NCBI GenBank assembly: GCA_009594995.1
Contig: VOPR01000002.1
Span: 1-64,000 of the forward strand
Source of the DNA: Nitrospira sp.
GTDB lineage: Bacteria; Nitrospirota; Nitrospiria; Nitrospirales; Nitrospiraceae
Length of the DNA: 64,000 nucleotides
Direction of reading: 5' to 3'
Shown here: positions 43,474-52,804 of the stretch, in pieces
Layout: the number at the start of each line of letters is the position of its first letter
Position numbering within the stretch: the first letter of the stretch is position 1
Position numbers and translations under genes: made by a program
Notes under the pieces: model-generated
Database searches by the model: none
What the model was told of the DNA's origin: nothing
Seen by the model: only the letters and a program-made list of their open reading frames with translations

Positions 43474-44904
43474 CTAGTACGCTGCTCGCGGGCCTTCCGG
43501 TTGGTTTGCTGTGTCAGGAGGACGGGGGCTGGTGGAAGCGCGGCTCATCAAGAGAATCCGGCCTGTGTCGTCGCCTTGCGAGGTATAGGCCAGCGTGACT
43601 TCCGCGATTTTATAATCGTACTGAGTCTCCGCCAAGCGCGTTTGCGCCGCGGTGAGCGCCACCTCCGACTGCGTCACTTCCACCACCGTTCCCAATCCGA
43701 GCTTATAGCGCTGTTTGGAGAGTTGGAGCGCTTCCTGTGCCGTCCTGACCTGCTCTTCCGCCAGGGTGATCTGTTGCGCGAAGGTGAGGGTGTCGAGATA
43801 GGCATTGGTCACCTGCTGGGTCAACGCCTGTTCGATGTTGCTGGTCGCCGCGGAGGCGGCCTGCCGGTTGGCGTTAGCCTCCACCACCTGGTTTTCGATC
43901 AGGAATCCCGTGAACAGCGGCATGGAAACCATGGCACCCGCCATCCACCATCCCCCGGTCTGCTGGTTCTGACGCGGATCAAAGGGATCGAAGGTGCCGC
44001 CGCTGGCAATCGCCGAGACGGTGGGCATGTACTGGCGTTTGGTTGCGGTCAGTCGCGCATCAGCGGAAGCAGTCTGTTCCTTCGCTCGCTTCACCTCCGG
44101 ATGCGAGAGGCTTTCGTTGATCAGGGTCTCCAGCGTTTTCTGCGGACGCACGGCCACTGAAATATCCTCCAGTACGTAGTCGTCGGCTCCGGCAATGCCC
44201 ATCGTCCGGTTCAGATCGGCAAAGCTCCCTTTCAGGTCGTTCCGGCTTCGTACCAAAAGCGATTGCGCATTGACCAGCTCCACATGGGCGAGGTCGAAAT
44301 CGAGCTTGGATTTCAATTGTTGGCGATAGAGGGTTTCGATCTGCCCGGCGATGATCCCGCGTTCCCGCACCGTCTCTTCCGCAATCTGCACCAACCGATG
44401 CCGCTTCAGGCTGTTCAGATAGGCCCGCTGCACATAGAGCAGCACCAACGCTCGCCTGGCGCTGACATCCTGTCCCTGCGCGCGTTCGGCCAGCTTGCTC
44501 GATTCCACCAAATTGCTCGTGTAACCGAAGTCGTAGATGCGTTGGTTGGCGATCACGCCGCCGGTAAAAGTGGTCTGGTTTTCGCGCAACAATCCGCCGC
44601 CGATCAGGAAGCGCGGATTGCTGACCCCGGCGCCAGCGACCGTGTTGGCATTCGCATAGACCTGGGGATAGTACAACGAGCGGGCCTGTTCGGTGCGCGC
44701 TTCCGATGCCTTCAAATTGGCCTGGCCTTCGATCAGCATCGGGTGATTCTTCACGGCAATCTCCACGGCCTGTTGCACGCCGAGAAAACTGCCTCGGGAC
44801 AATGATATTGGCTGCTCCGTCTCGGCTGCGCGTGCGAGCGGGGATGCTGCCAACGACAACGCAGCCAGCATCATGACTGTTGTGTGAGGCCATAGATGTC
44901 TCAT
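43474..44904 (-). CDS. TolC-family outer-membrane efflux protein
   Basis: 476 residues, ATG 44904 with GGGAG seven bases upstream. Signal peptide (LAALSLAASPLARAAE). Two homologous halves of long Gln/Ala/Leu-rich helices (LKASEARTEQARSLYYPQVY; ASAATSNIEQALTQQVTNAY) with QSEVALTAAQTRLAETQYD near the end, the TolC pattern. It forms the trimeric outer-membrane channel for the pump encoded upstream. The start overlaps the membrane-fusion gene by four bases. Confidence 0.93.
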   Translation of the reverse strand: MRHLWPHTTVMMLAALSLAASPLARAAETEQPISLSRGSFLGVQQAVEIAVKNHPMLIEGQANLKASEARTEQARSLYYPQVYANANTVAGAGVSNPRFLIGGGLLRENQTTFTGGVIANQRIYDFGYTSNLVESSKLAERAQGQDVSARRALVLLYVQRAYLNSLKRHRLVQIAEETVRERGIIAGQIETLYRQQLKSKLDFDLAHVELVNAQSLLVRSRNDLKGSFADLNRTMGIAGADDYVLEDISVAVRPQKTLETLINESLSHPEVKRAKEQTASADARLTATKRQYMPTVSAIASGGTFDPFDPRQNQQTGGWWMAGAMVSMPLFTGFLIENQVVEANANRQAASAATSNIEQALTQQVTNAYLDTLTFAQQITLAEEQVRTAQEALQLSKQRYKLGLGTVVEVTQSEVALTAAQTRLAETQYDYKIAEVTLAYTSQGDDTGRILLMSRASTSPRPPDTANQPEGPRAAY

Positions 44905-46205
44905 GGGCGATCTCCCTGTTTCTGAGGAGTTCCGTTCGATGCCGGCGCGGCTGTCGGCAGGGGCGGCGTGCCCCCCGGCGCGCGCCGTTCAAATTTCTGC
45001 TGAGACAGTTTGGCGTCCGGCAGGTTGAACGGCGAGGCCACGACCGGCATGCCTTCCAGCAACCGCCGCTTGCCCACCGCGACCACATCTTCGTCGCCTC
45101 GTAACCCGGAGGTGATTTCGATCCATCGGCCGTCGCTGATGCCGGTCTGGACCGCGACCGGCTTGGCCTTGCCTTCTTCGATGATAAAGACCGACTTTCC
45201 TTTGGGTGTGCTGATCACCGCCTGCGGCGGAACGACGAGGGCCTGCGGAATCTCGCGCAGGCCGAGCGCCACCTCAGCGAACGTGCCGGGACGAAGCGCA
45301 TGGTCTGCGTTGGGCAAATCGATTTCGATTAAGAGGCTGCGTGTCGCCGGATCGAGCGCCATGGTGGAACGCGTCACGACACCGGTAAACGAGCGGCTCG
45401 GCAGTTCGGTCACCTTGATGGTTGCCGTGGTTTTGCCGGGAACGATCCACGGGCTGTCATCCTGCGGCACGTTGGCATAGATGCGGACGGTGTTGAGATC
45501 CATGATCGTAAAGAGTGGAATCGCGCTGGTCGCCGAGGAGGTGGCGATTTGAATCAGCGAGCCGGGATCGGCGAATCGCGCAGTGACGATGCCGTCGTAG
45601 GGCGCGCGAACTTTGGTGTAGTCGCGCATAACGACGCGCTGTTCCATGAGATGCCGGGCGCCTTGATAGGTGGCTTCGGCCACATCCACGTCCTGCTTGG
45701 CGATGACGTCCGGCGATTCTTTCCACACCTTGGCGAGCCGCTCATAGGTCAGCTTTTTGATTTTGTAATCCGACACCGCCTGCTGGTATTGCTCTTCCAC
45801 TTCCGGCGCATCGATCACGGCCACGATTTGATTCTTCTTCACGGCATCGCCCTTGTCCGGCCCGATCCATTTCAGGTAGCCGGAGACCTTGGCGTAAAGT
45901 GTTGTTTGATAGAGCGGAGACACGTTGGCGGGAAGCTTGACGGTGTACACAAGGTCGCGTTTGGTCGGCTTCGTCACCTGGACATCGACCGGCGCACTAT
46001 CCGGCACAGCCAGCGTATCCTCGGATGGCGGAGGTGCGGTGGCCGCTGCGGGTGATGCAGGGGGAACCGGTTGGCCGACTTCGTGAATGTCGCGCCAATA
46101 GAGCAGGCCCCCGATGATCAGCACGAGCACAATCGCCATTGCGACCCAGCGGGTTTTCCGACGCGTGGCCCTGACGGGACGGAGAGTCGTTGACGTTTCG
46201 TCCAT
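44901..46205 (-). CDS. RND efflux periplasmic adaptor (membrane-fusion) protein
   Basis: 434 residues. One N-terminal membrane helix (WVAMAIVLVLIIGGLLYW), a Pro/Ala linker, then the HlyD-type barrel and lipoyl halves (TLYAKVSGYLKWIGPDKGDA, VRAPYDGIVTARFADPGSLI) around a helical hairpin. The beta-barrel part includes PQAVISTPKGKSVFIIEEG. It bridges the inner-membrane pump and TolC-type channel. The Pro/Ala-rich C-terminal 40 residues are probably disordered. The start overlaps the RND stop by one base. Confidence 0.94.
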   Translation of the reverse strand: MDETSTTLRPVRATRRKTRWVAMAIVLVLIIGGLLYWRDIHEVGQPVPPASPAAATAPPPSEDTLAVPDSAPVDVQVTKPTKRDLVYTVKLPANVSPLYQTTLYAKVSGYLKWIGPDKGDAVKKNQIVAVIDAPEVEEQYQQAVSDYKIKKLTYERLAKVWKESPDVIAKQDVDVAEATYQGARHLMEQRVVMRDYTKVRAPYDGIVTARFADPGSLIQIATSSATSAIPLFTIMDLNTVRIYANVPQDDSPWIVPGKTTATIKVTELPSRSFTGVVTRSTMALDPATRSLLIEIDLPNADHALRPGTFAEVALGLREIPQALVVPPQAVISTPKGKSVFIIEEGKAKPVAVQTGISDGRWIEITSGLRGDEDVVAVGKRRLLEGMPVVASPFNLPDAKLSQQKFERRAPGGTPPLPTAAPASNGTPQKQGDRP

Positions 46206-49200
46206 TAAATGTCCTCCGGAGTCGCGGGAGCGGTGGTCGAGATGGGCGCACGTTCCCGTCGGATCAGTACCAGGCTGTGCATCACGGGCACGACCAGCAG
46301 TGTCATGATCGTGCTGACTGCCAATCCGCCGACCACCGCGCGGGCCAGGGGCACCATCGTTTCATTACCTTCGCCGAAGCCGAGTGCAAGCGGCAGCAGG
46401 CCTAGAATCGTCGCGAGGGCCGTCATGAGAATGGGCCGGATGCGCCGGCGGCCGGCTTCGATCACGGCATGTTCGGCAGTTGATCCATTGCGCACCATGC
46501 GGTTGGCAAAATCGACCAGCAGAATACTGTTCGATACCACGATGCCCATCATCATGAGCGTGCCGATCATCGATTCCACATTCACCGACGTGTTCGTCAG
46601 ATGCAGGGTCAGCACCGTGCCGATCCAGCCGAGAGGCACGGCCACCAGAATGATGAGCGGATCGATGAACGAACGAAACAGGGCGACCATCACGAGGTAA
46701 ATCAGCACCACGGCCAATGGCAGGGCAAGCGCGAAATTCTGAATCGCCCCCCGCATGTTGGCCACTTCGCCGCGCAGTTGTACGGTGACGTCTTTCGGCA
46801 GCTGGATGCCGGCCAGCACCTGTTCGATGTCTTTGGCGACGTGGCCGAGGTCGTTCCCGACCGGGGTGACCAATACGTTGATCAAGCGCGAGAGGTCGTA
46901 ATGGTCCACCGAATCGGGACCGGTCTTGAACTTGAGCTGGGCCAGGTCGCGCAGCAGCACGGGCGGCCCACGCCGGTCATCGCCGGAGGCGTAATAGCCA
47001 CTCGTGAGCTCCATCTGCCGCCCGGCGAACGGCGTGTTTTGCAGCGCGAGCGTTGAGCCTTGCATGCCGCCCCCTGTGAGGCTGGAGGTCGGCAGCAGGG
47101 GCGTGCGTGCGCCGATGATCGGAATGTTCAGCAGATCTTCTGTCGTGGTGAGTGATTGCTCCGGGTACTGCGCCAGCAGGAAATACCCGTTGGCGGTTTT
47201 GGGGTCCAGCCAGTAATTCGGCGAGAGTGCTAAATTTGAGCTGATACCGGTGATCACGTCCACGACGACACGATTCTGATTGATCCCGTAGTAGGCGGCT
47301 TTGGTGCGATCCACATCGATATGTAGCTCGGGGTAACTCTTGCCCTGCTTGATGCGTACATCGACCGTGTCGGGCACCTGGGCAATCTGTTGCTGGATCT
47401 GTTCCGCCACCGGCCTGATTACGTCGAGGTTCGGCCCTTTGACCTGAATGTCGATCGGCGCCTTCAGGCCGAAGTTCAAGACGTCGCTGATGATACCGCC
47501 GGTTCGAAACGCGACCTCCACGCCAGGCAGCGAAGCCTTGAGCTTACTGCGCAAGAGCGCAATGTAATCTTCTGTATGGCCTTCGTGGCCCGTGATCAGA
47601 TTCACGAGCACGAACGCGGTATGGTTACCGGTGTTCGGCGCAAACCGTGCGGCATCACCGAAATAGAGGCCGGTGTTCGAGATCACTTCCTCCAAATCCG
47701 TTTTCGGAATCGTGTCGTGCACCAGTTGTTCGATCTGCGCCACGATGGCCGTGGTCTTTTCAATTCGCGATCCTTCCGGAGCGGTGACCAGCATGGTGAA
47801 GTTCCCCGCGTCGACCTTCGGGAAGAATTCGGTGTGGAGCCGCGGAATCAAAAACGCACCGGTGCCGAGGAGCGCGAGGGCGGCGATCCCGATCACTATC
47901 GGTTTGAACCGCAAACCGCTCCTCAGCAGTGGTTCGTAGATGGCGAGCACATAGCGGAACCAGCCCTCGTCGGCCGAGGCGTCATGTTCGGGAGACTTGC
48001 CGTGCCCGGTCTGATAGAGCCAGGCCAGGACGACCGGCGTCACCGACATGGAGACCACATAGTCGGCCAGCATGGCAAAGGCGACCGTCATGGCCAGCGG
48101 CACGAACAGGTACTTGATGATGCCGGTAAAAAACATAATCGGCAGGTACACGATCAGGATGCACACCGTCGCGACGAGAATCGGGAGTGTCAGCTCCATC
48201 GCGCTGTCTTCCGCCGCCGAGCGGCCGTCCTTGCCCATTTCCAAATGCCGATGCAGGTTTTCCTGCACCACAATGTTGTTGTCCAGCAGGGTGCCGATCA
48301 CCAACGCTAATCCGCCCAAGGTCATGATGTTTACGCTTTGACCGGTGAGGTAGAGCGCGACCAACGCGACGGTGAGCGAGAGGGGAATGGCCAGGCCGAC
48401 CACCAGTGCGGCTTTCACGCTCGCGAGGAAAATGAAAATCATCAACCCGGCCAGTCCCGCGCCAAGCAACCCCTCTTTTTGCAGATTGGCGATGGATTGG
48501 CGAATGTAGAGCGACTGGTCGTAGAGAAACTTCACGGCCGTCCCGGCGGGAATCTCGGTGAGTGTGTGCAGTTTGGCGCGAATGCCATCCGTGACTTCCA
48601 GCGTGTTGGCGCCTTCCTGTCTGGTGATGGGAATATAGGTCGCCTCGCGGCCATTCACGCGCACGATGGAGGTCTGTACGGCGGCACTGTCGGCGGCAGT
48701 GCCGATGTCACGAATCAAAACCGGCGTGCCGTTGATGATTTTGATCGGCAAGTCGTTGATCTTCTCCACTACGTCCACGAGGCTGTTGGAGTACACGTAG
48801 TAGTCGAGGTCGCCGATCTTGATATCGCCAGCCGGGATGATGGCGCTTTGCTGGTTGAGTGCATTGACGACGTCGGAGGGTGAAATGCCCCGCGCGAGGA
48901 GTCGTTGCTGATCGAGAAACACAGTGATCTGCCGGACCTTGCCGCCAAGCGGAGGGCCGAAGGAAATTCCGGGAATGGTGGCGATCTGCTGACGCACATT
49001 AAAGTAGGCCAGGTCGCGAATTTCCTTGGGCCCGAGTGTATCGCTGGCAATGGAGAGGTAGCCGACCGGCAGACTGGAGACGCCGAACTTATAGACCGAA
49101 GGCGGGTACACCCCGGGCGGCAGCAGGCGAATGATGCTATAGGCGAGGCTGGTCAACTCGGATTGCGCCGCATCGATGCCGTAGTCCGGCTGAAAGAAGA

Positions 49201-49474
49201 CCTTGATGTAGCTCATGCCGGCGAGCGATTGTGACTCGATATGTTCGACATAACTCGCTTCCACAAACCGCTGTTCCATCTTGAGGGTGATCGCCCCTTC
49301 CATCTCGCTCGGGCTCATGCCGCGATAGAAGGTCGTGACCAGAATCGAGGGCAGCTTGATTTCGGGAAAGATGTCCACGCGCATCTTCTGATACGACACG
49401 CCGCCAAGAATCAATGCGATCATGCAGAGCGCGAAGACGGCGTAAGGATTCTTGAGCGCGGCGCGGGTCAACAT
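46205..49474 (-). CDS. RND efflux permease with altered proton-relay residues
   Basis: 1089 residues with two six-helix halves and large periplasmic loops, the AcrB/MdtB class. In TM4 the AcrB Asp-Asp pair (407/408) aligns with Asp398-Asn399 (GTLLDNNIVVQEN). In TM10 the AcrB Lys940 position is Ser981 (GIVVSNSILLVDFA). The first Asp remains, so the pump may still use proton flow but with an altered relay. It overlaps the receiver gene by seven bases and the adaptor by one. The substrate cannot be predicted. Confidence 0.95.
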   Translation of the reverse strand: MLTRAALKNPYAVFALCMIALILGGVSYQKMRVDIFPEIKLPSILVTTFYRGMSPSEMEGAITLKMEQRFVEASYVEHIESQSLAGMSYIKVFFQPDYGIDAAQSELTSLAYSIIRLLPPGVYPPSVYKFGVSSLPVGYLSIASDTLGPKEIRDLAYFNVRQQIATIPGISFGPPLGGKVRQITVFLDQQRLLARGISPSDVVNALNQQSAIIPAGDIKIGDLDYYVYSNSLVDVVEKINDLPIKIINGTPVLIRDIGTAADSAAVQTSIVRVNGREATYIPITRQEGANTLEVTDGIRAKLHTLTEIPAGTAVKFLYDQSLYIRQSIANLQKEGLLGAGLAGLMIFIFLASVKAALVVGLAIPLSLTVALVALYLTGQSVNIMTLGGLALVIGTLLDNNIVVQENLHRHLEMGKDGRSAAEDSAMELTLPILVATVCILIVYLPIMFFTGIIKYLFVPLAMTVAFAMLADYVVSMSVTPVVLAWLYQTGHGKSPEHDASADEGWFRYVLAIYEPLLRSGLRFKPIVIGIAALALLGTGAFLIPRLHTEFFPKVDAGNFTMLVTAPEGSRIEKTTAIVAQIEQLVHDTIPKTDLEEVISNTGLYFGDAARFAPNTGNHTAFVLVNLITGHEGHTEDYIALLRSKLKASLPGVEVAFRTGGIISDVLNFGLKAPIDIQVKGPNLDVIRPVAEQIQQQIAQVPDTVDVRIKQGKSYPELHIDVDRTKAAYYGINQNRVVVDVITGISSNLALSPNYWLDPKTANGYFLLAQYPEQSLTTTEDLLNIPIIGARTPLLPTSSLTGGGMQGSTLALQNTPFAGRQMELTSGYYASGDDRRGPPVLLRDLAQLKFKTGPDSVDHYDLSRLINVLVTPVGNDLGHVAKDIEQVLAGIQLPKDVTVQLRGEVANMRGAIQNFALALPLAVVLIYLVMVALFRSFIDPLIILVAVPLGWIGTVLTLHLTNTSVNVESMIGTLMMMGIVVSNSILLVDFANRMVRNGSTAEHAVIEAGRRRIRPILMTALATILGLLPLALGFGEGNETMVPLARAVVGGLAVSTIMTLLVVPVMHSLVLIRRERAPISTTAPATPEDI

Positions 49475-49902
49475 TGGGCGGCCATTCGTTGCGTGCAGTT
49501 ATGTTCCAGCCAGAATTTCCAGATGTGGAGGGATAGGGTCACGAGGTCGTCGAACTGTCCGGGTTTCACCACATAGCCGTTGGCGCCGGCCTGGTAGCAG
49601 GCACGGACATCCAAGGCATCGTCGGAGCTGGTCAGGATCACCACCGGAATATGCGCCACGCGCGCATCCTGTTTCAGTTGCTTCAGGATCTCCACGCCTC
49701 GTTCGCCCCGCAATTTGAGATCGAGCAGAATCAATGCCGGCTCATCATTCTGTAAGTGATCATTAAGATATGCGGTGGCCACGCGGCTGTTTTCAGCGAT
49801 ATCCAGGCGGCCACTGTAGCCGGCCTGGGTGAGCGCCTGGCGAAACAATTCACATTCGCCGGGGCTGTCATCAATCAACAGAATGGAGGAAGCGTTTGGC
49901 AT
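49468..49902 (-). CDS. stand-alone receiver-domain protein heading the efflux operon
   Basis: 144 residues. CheY-like receiver: acidic pair IDDS, acceptor Asp in ILLDLKLRGERG (about residue 61), Thr in ILTSSDD and Lys in GYVVKPGQ. There is no DNA-binding domain. The pattern 'LLIDDSPGECELFRQAL ... GYVVKPxxFDDLVTLS' is that of Rcp1/CheY-type single receivers, usually partners of bacteriophytochrome-like kinases. It overlaps the RND gene start by seven bases, implying coupled translation of pump and receiver. Confidence 0.92.
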   Translation of the reverse strand: MPNASSILLIDDSPGECELFRQALTQAGYSGRLDIAENSRVATAYLNDHLQNDEPALILLDLKLRGERGVEILKQLKQDARVAHIPVVILTSSDDALDVRACYQAGANGYVVKPGQFDDLVTLSLHIWKFWLEHNCTQRMAAQC

Positions 49903-50111
49903 GTTCAGTAGTAAAGCAGGGAATATGCCGGATGCACCATGAAGAGTTGGCGGTGGATGAATAGTGTTAAGTATGAATGAGTTGCGATGTACGTCTTGCG
50001 CAAAGGAGGAGGGGGGAGGCGCGCTCGACGCGGGGATGCTTAGGGAGAAATTCCAGAGTGGAGAAGGAAAAATTCCAGAGGATGGTTAGCCCGTGAATCA
50101 GATCCAACGCC

Positions 50112-50336
50112 TAGTCGCGGGTGGCGTCTCATTTGATCGGTCGCGTACTTACCATGTTCAGTGTGGAGTCGATGGCGTCGGCTATGGCAGGCATGACAGG
50201 TTTTGGCTGGGTGGCCGATGCAATTGGTCCCGCTGCGAGTATGATGGATCTGGGCCTCGTGTTGCTACTCACTGCGGCGGTGGCGCTGCCTTGTGCTCGC
50301 TGGGCCTGTCCAATTCCTGTAGCGCAAGCATCATGA
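50112..50336 (+). pseudogene. C-terminal remnant of an MFS transporter
   Basis: An open stretch from the TAG at 50112 reads SHLIGRVLTMFSVESMASAM, then AGMTGFGWVADAIGPAASMM, and ends at TGA 50334-50336. This lines up with the last two helices of the intact MFS protein just downstream (SGMVGRVMAVYTAMATATSM, AGMSVFGWMTESFGSVASMI). Nothing upstream matches the remaining ten helices. It is either a paralogue decayed by deletion or the leftover of a partial duplication. Confidence 0.65.
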
Positions 50337-50428
50337 CTCGTGCGAGAGGAAGGACGATGCGTGGAACAATTCTTGGCGCCTTCCATTCCGCTTGATCCTT
50401 CTCCTGCGGCAAACGTTTATACTGAGGT

Positions 50429-51682
50429 ATGGCTCAAGCCCATCGGTGGCTGCTCACACGCGACTTCAGTCTGATGTGGTGGAGCCAGGTGTTGTCTCAG
50501 GTGGCTGAAGGCATCAGTAAGCTGGCCTTACTGTGGTTCGTCTATGCCGTGACCGGATCGCCGCTGAAGACGACCGTTATCGGCCTTCTCCAAACGCTGC
50601 CGCCGATTCTGTTCGGGCCATTCATCGGGGTCATTGTCGATCGCCTTCCCAAGAAAGCCATTCTCATCGGGAGCGATGTCGCGCGAGGGTTGTTGATCGG
50701 CCTGATTCCTTGCCTGGTATCGATTGAAAATTTCACCGTTGGATCACTCTACGTATTGACCTTCCTCTTTGGTGTCGCCACGGCCGTCTTTGTGCCGACA
50801 CTGTCGTCGGCCGTTCCCTTCATGGTCGCCCGCCCGCAATTTACGGCGGCGAATGCGCTCCTGCAGAGCACGACCAGCCTCGGCATTATTATCGGACCGG
50901 CCGTGAGCGGACTTGGGATTGCCTTTTCCGGATCGCAGGATGTGCTCTGCCTGAATGCGCTGACCTACTTCGCATCCGCTGCCTGCCTGTTGCCGATCCG
51001 GTTGCGGGCGACGGAAGAGGTGGCGGATGCTGGCGTCGGTTGGAAACCTTTCATCCGACATCTGCTCGAAGGCCTGCGATATGCGTTTCTGACCCATCGC
51101 ACGTTACTAATCCTGATCGTCCTCGCGTCGATCTACACATTCGGTAGCGGTGCTTTCACCACACTGTTTCCTGTATTCGGGCGCCAATTGCTGGGTCTCG
51201 GCCCGGTCGAAGTCGGATATCTCTGGTCGTGGTTAGGCGTGGGGTTGCTGTTGTCATCGCTGGGGCTGATCCGACTGAGTGAGTGGGATCTCAATCGGCG
51301 CCTCGTCGCGATCACGGTCTCCTGCGTGCTCGCGGGACTAGCCCTGGTCGGCCTGACATGGACGAATGATTTTCGCATAGCTGCTGTCTGTGTGACCTGT
51401 ATCGGAATCGGCTTCGGTGCCTGGACTCCCATTGCCTGGGGCATTATTCAGGAACTTGCTCCATCGGGCATGGTGGGCCGCGTGATGGCGGTCTACACTG
51501 CCATGGCGACCGCCACCTCTATGGCCGGCATGAGCGTGTTCGGGTGGATGACGGAATCGTTCGGATCAGTCGCCAGCATGATCGGCATCGGCGGGGTGAT
51601 TTTCCTTTTGGCTATGGGCACGGCCTGGTTTGGGCAGAGGATTGGTGATGCAAAAATGGCAGAGGCGGGAAAGGAAGTGTAA
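50429..51682 (+). CDS. MFS exporter (EntS-like, MFS_3 type)
   Basis: 417 residues with 12 hydrophobic segments. The first part (LLTRDFSLMWWSQVLSQVAE, GVIVDRLPKKAILIGSDVAR) is typical of the MFS_3/enterobactin-exporter-like group. It probably exports small hydrophobic compounds or siderophores; the substrate is not assignable. TATACT lies five bases before the ATG and no well-spaced ribosome site is seen. Confidence 0.9.
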   Translation: MAQAHRWLLTRDFSLMWWSQVLSQVAEGISKLALLWFVYAVTGSPLKTTVIGLLQTLPPILFGPFIGVIVDRLPKKAILIGSDVARGLLIGLIPCLVSIENFTVGSLYVLTFLFGVATAVFVPTLSSAVPFMVARPQFTAANALLQSTTSLGIIIGPAVSGLGIAFSGSQDVLCLNALTYFASAACLLPIRLRATEEVADAGVGWKPFIRHLLEGLRYAFLTHRTLLILIVLASIYTFGSGAFTTLFPVFGRQLLGLGPVEVGYLWSWLGVGLLLSSLGLIRLSEWDLNRRLVAITVSCVLAGLALVGLTWTNDFRIAAVCVTCIGIGFGAWTPIAWGIIQELAPSGMVGRVMAVYTAMATATSMAGMSVFGWMTESFGSVASMIGIGGVIFLLAMGTAWFGQRIGDAKMAEAGKEV

Positions 51683-51994
51683 GTAGCACAGGTTACTCCG
51701 ATCCCGCCTCATGCACAATGGTCTCAGTGCTCTTTGATTGCCATCACCCGCTCAATAGACACTCCCAAGGTATGCTCTGGAGTGGAAGATCAGGGTGACC
51801 ATGCAGGTCTTCCTCTAATCTCGGACAGGACAAGCCTCCCACGGTTTCGGAAAGAAGTCTGAGACATGCTGCCGACGGCGTTTGCGTCTCCTTCAGCCCC
51901 ACCGTATTCCTGAGTAAGTCAACCTTCCAACTGTTGCGGTTTCGTTGTTGGCCTTTTGAACTTCCTGTTTGCAGAGAGAGTATTCAGTAGTGAG
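51683..51994. other. intergenic between convergent genes, nothing recognised
   Basis: 312 bases between the MFS exporter and the convergent protease. No open frame with a ribosome site, no clear hairpin-plus-T terminator, and no match to the palindromic element. Confidence 0.5.
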
Positions 51995-52804
51995 CTAGAG
52001 AGTAATGCCGTAGCTTTCGTTGAAGAACGCGGCCGTAATGTATGCCTCACTGGGGTAACCAAAGCCTTGGTCGCCCCAGCCGGTTCCCCAACTGTTGCGA
52101 ACGATGAATCGGCCGTCGGTGCGATATCCAACCAGGCAGACGCAATGGCCTCCCCGCACGGTGTTTGACTGGAAGTTGTCAATCTTACCCTGTGTCTGCG
52201 ACGCATGATCCCAGGAGGCATCGACATTCAGCGCCACGAGGACGGGCCCGTTGGATGCGAGCCAGGCTCGCCATTGAGTGAAATTCTTCAGCATATTGAC
52301 GTAGTTCGCACATTTGCGCGTTGAGGCGGCGGCGTAAAATGTATTCTCGCTTCCCGTGTACATCTTCGTTTGCAGGTTAAACGGAAGCAACGAATCCAGC
52401 ACCACCCCGTACTTGCGGCAGATATCCAATGCGGCTTTCAGACTCGTGCCTGCCTCCTCGATAAAGGTTTCCGGTCGGGTAATAAATTCATCGGTTTCTT
52501 TCGAAGCCATCCAGGTGAAGCGTGGAGAGAGCAGCTCATTCTGTGCCAGTTTGCCGGCTTTCACTAAGTGGTAGCGCATGACCCCGTCGGTCGAACCCCA
52601 TCCTACACAAGACCCCGTCGACCCCTGATCACCGATCTTCCACCAGGCGGCCCGCAAGTCCTTGCTAGGGGGAGGAGCCGCTACTGCACCCAGCATTCCG
52701 GCATGTACGGCATTCTCAAATTTCCAGTCTCTCTCGGTGTTGCGGGACGGAACGACATTGCAGATGCGATGCGTTTGCCGTGCGGAAGTCTTCTTTGTGG
52801 CCAT
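51995..52804 (-). CDS. papain-fold (C1A) cysteine peptidase without signal peptide
   Basis: 269 residues from ATG 52804, with AGGAGG nine bases upstream; 28 upstream codons of the frame lack a site. Catalytic residues are clear: Gln60 and Cys66 (GDQGSTGSCVGWG), His220 (RGGHCVCLVGY) and Asn237 (VRNSWGTGWGDQGFGY). The N-terminal 50 residues (MATKKTSARQTHRICNVVPS) are basic and too short for a papain propeptide. No secretion signal, so probably cytoplasmic or exported non-classically. Such proteases are scattered among bacteria; the substrate is unknown. Confidence 0.9.
   Translation of the reverse strand: MATKKTSARQTHRICNVVPSRNTERDWKFENAVHAGMLGAVAAPPPSKDLRAAWWKIGDQGSTGSCVGWGSTDGVMRYHLVKAGKLAQNELLSPRFTWMASKETDEFITRPETFIEEAGTSLKAALDICRKYGVVLDSLLPFNLQTKMYTGSENTFYAAASTRKCANYVNMLKNFTQWRAWLASNGPVLVALNVDASWDHASQTQGKIDNFQSNTVRGGHCVCLVGYRTDGRFIVRNSWGTGWGDQGFGYPSEAYITAAFFNESYGITL

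Noticed and set aside
44060-45088. 342-codon minus-strand frame across the TolC/adaptor junction
   Set aside because: Overlaps two well-supported genes in another frame on the same strand.
50093-50395. 100-codon frame overlapping the MFS remnant
   Set aside because: A different frame from the one that matches MFS; Cys/Ser/Gly-rich shadow.
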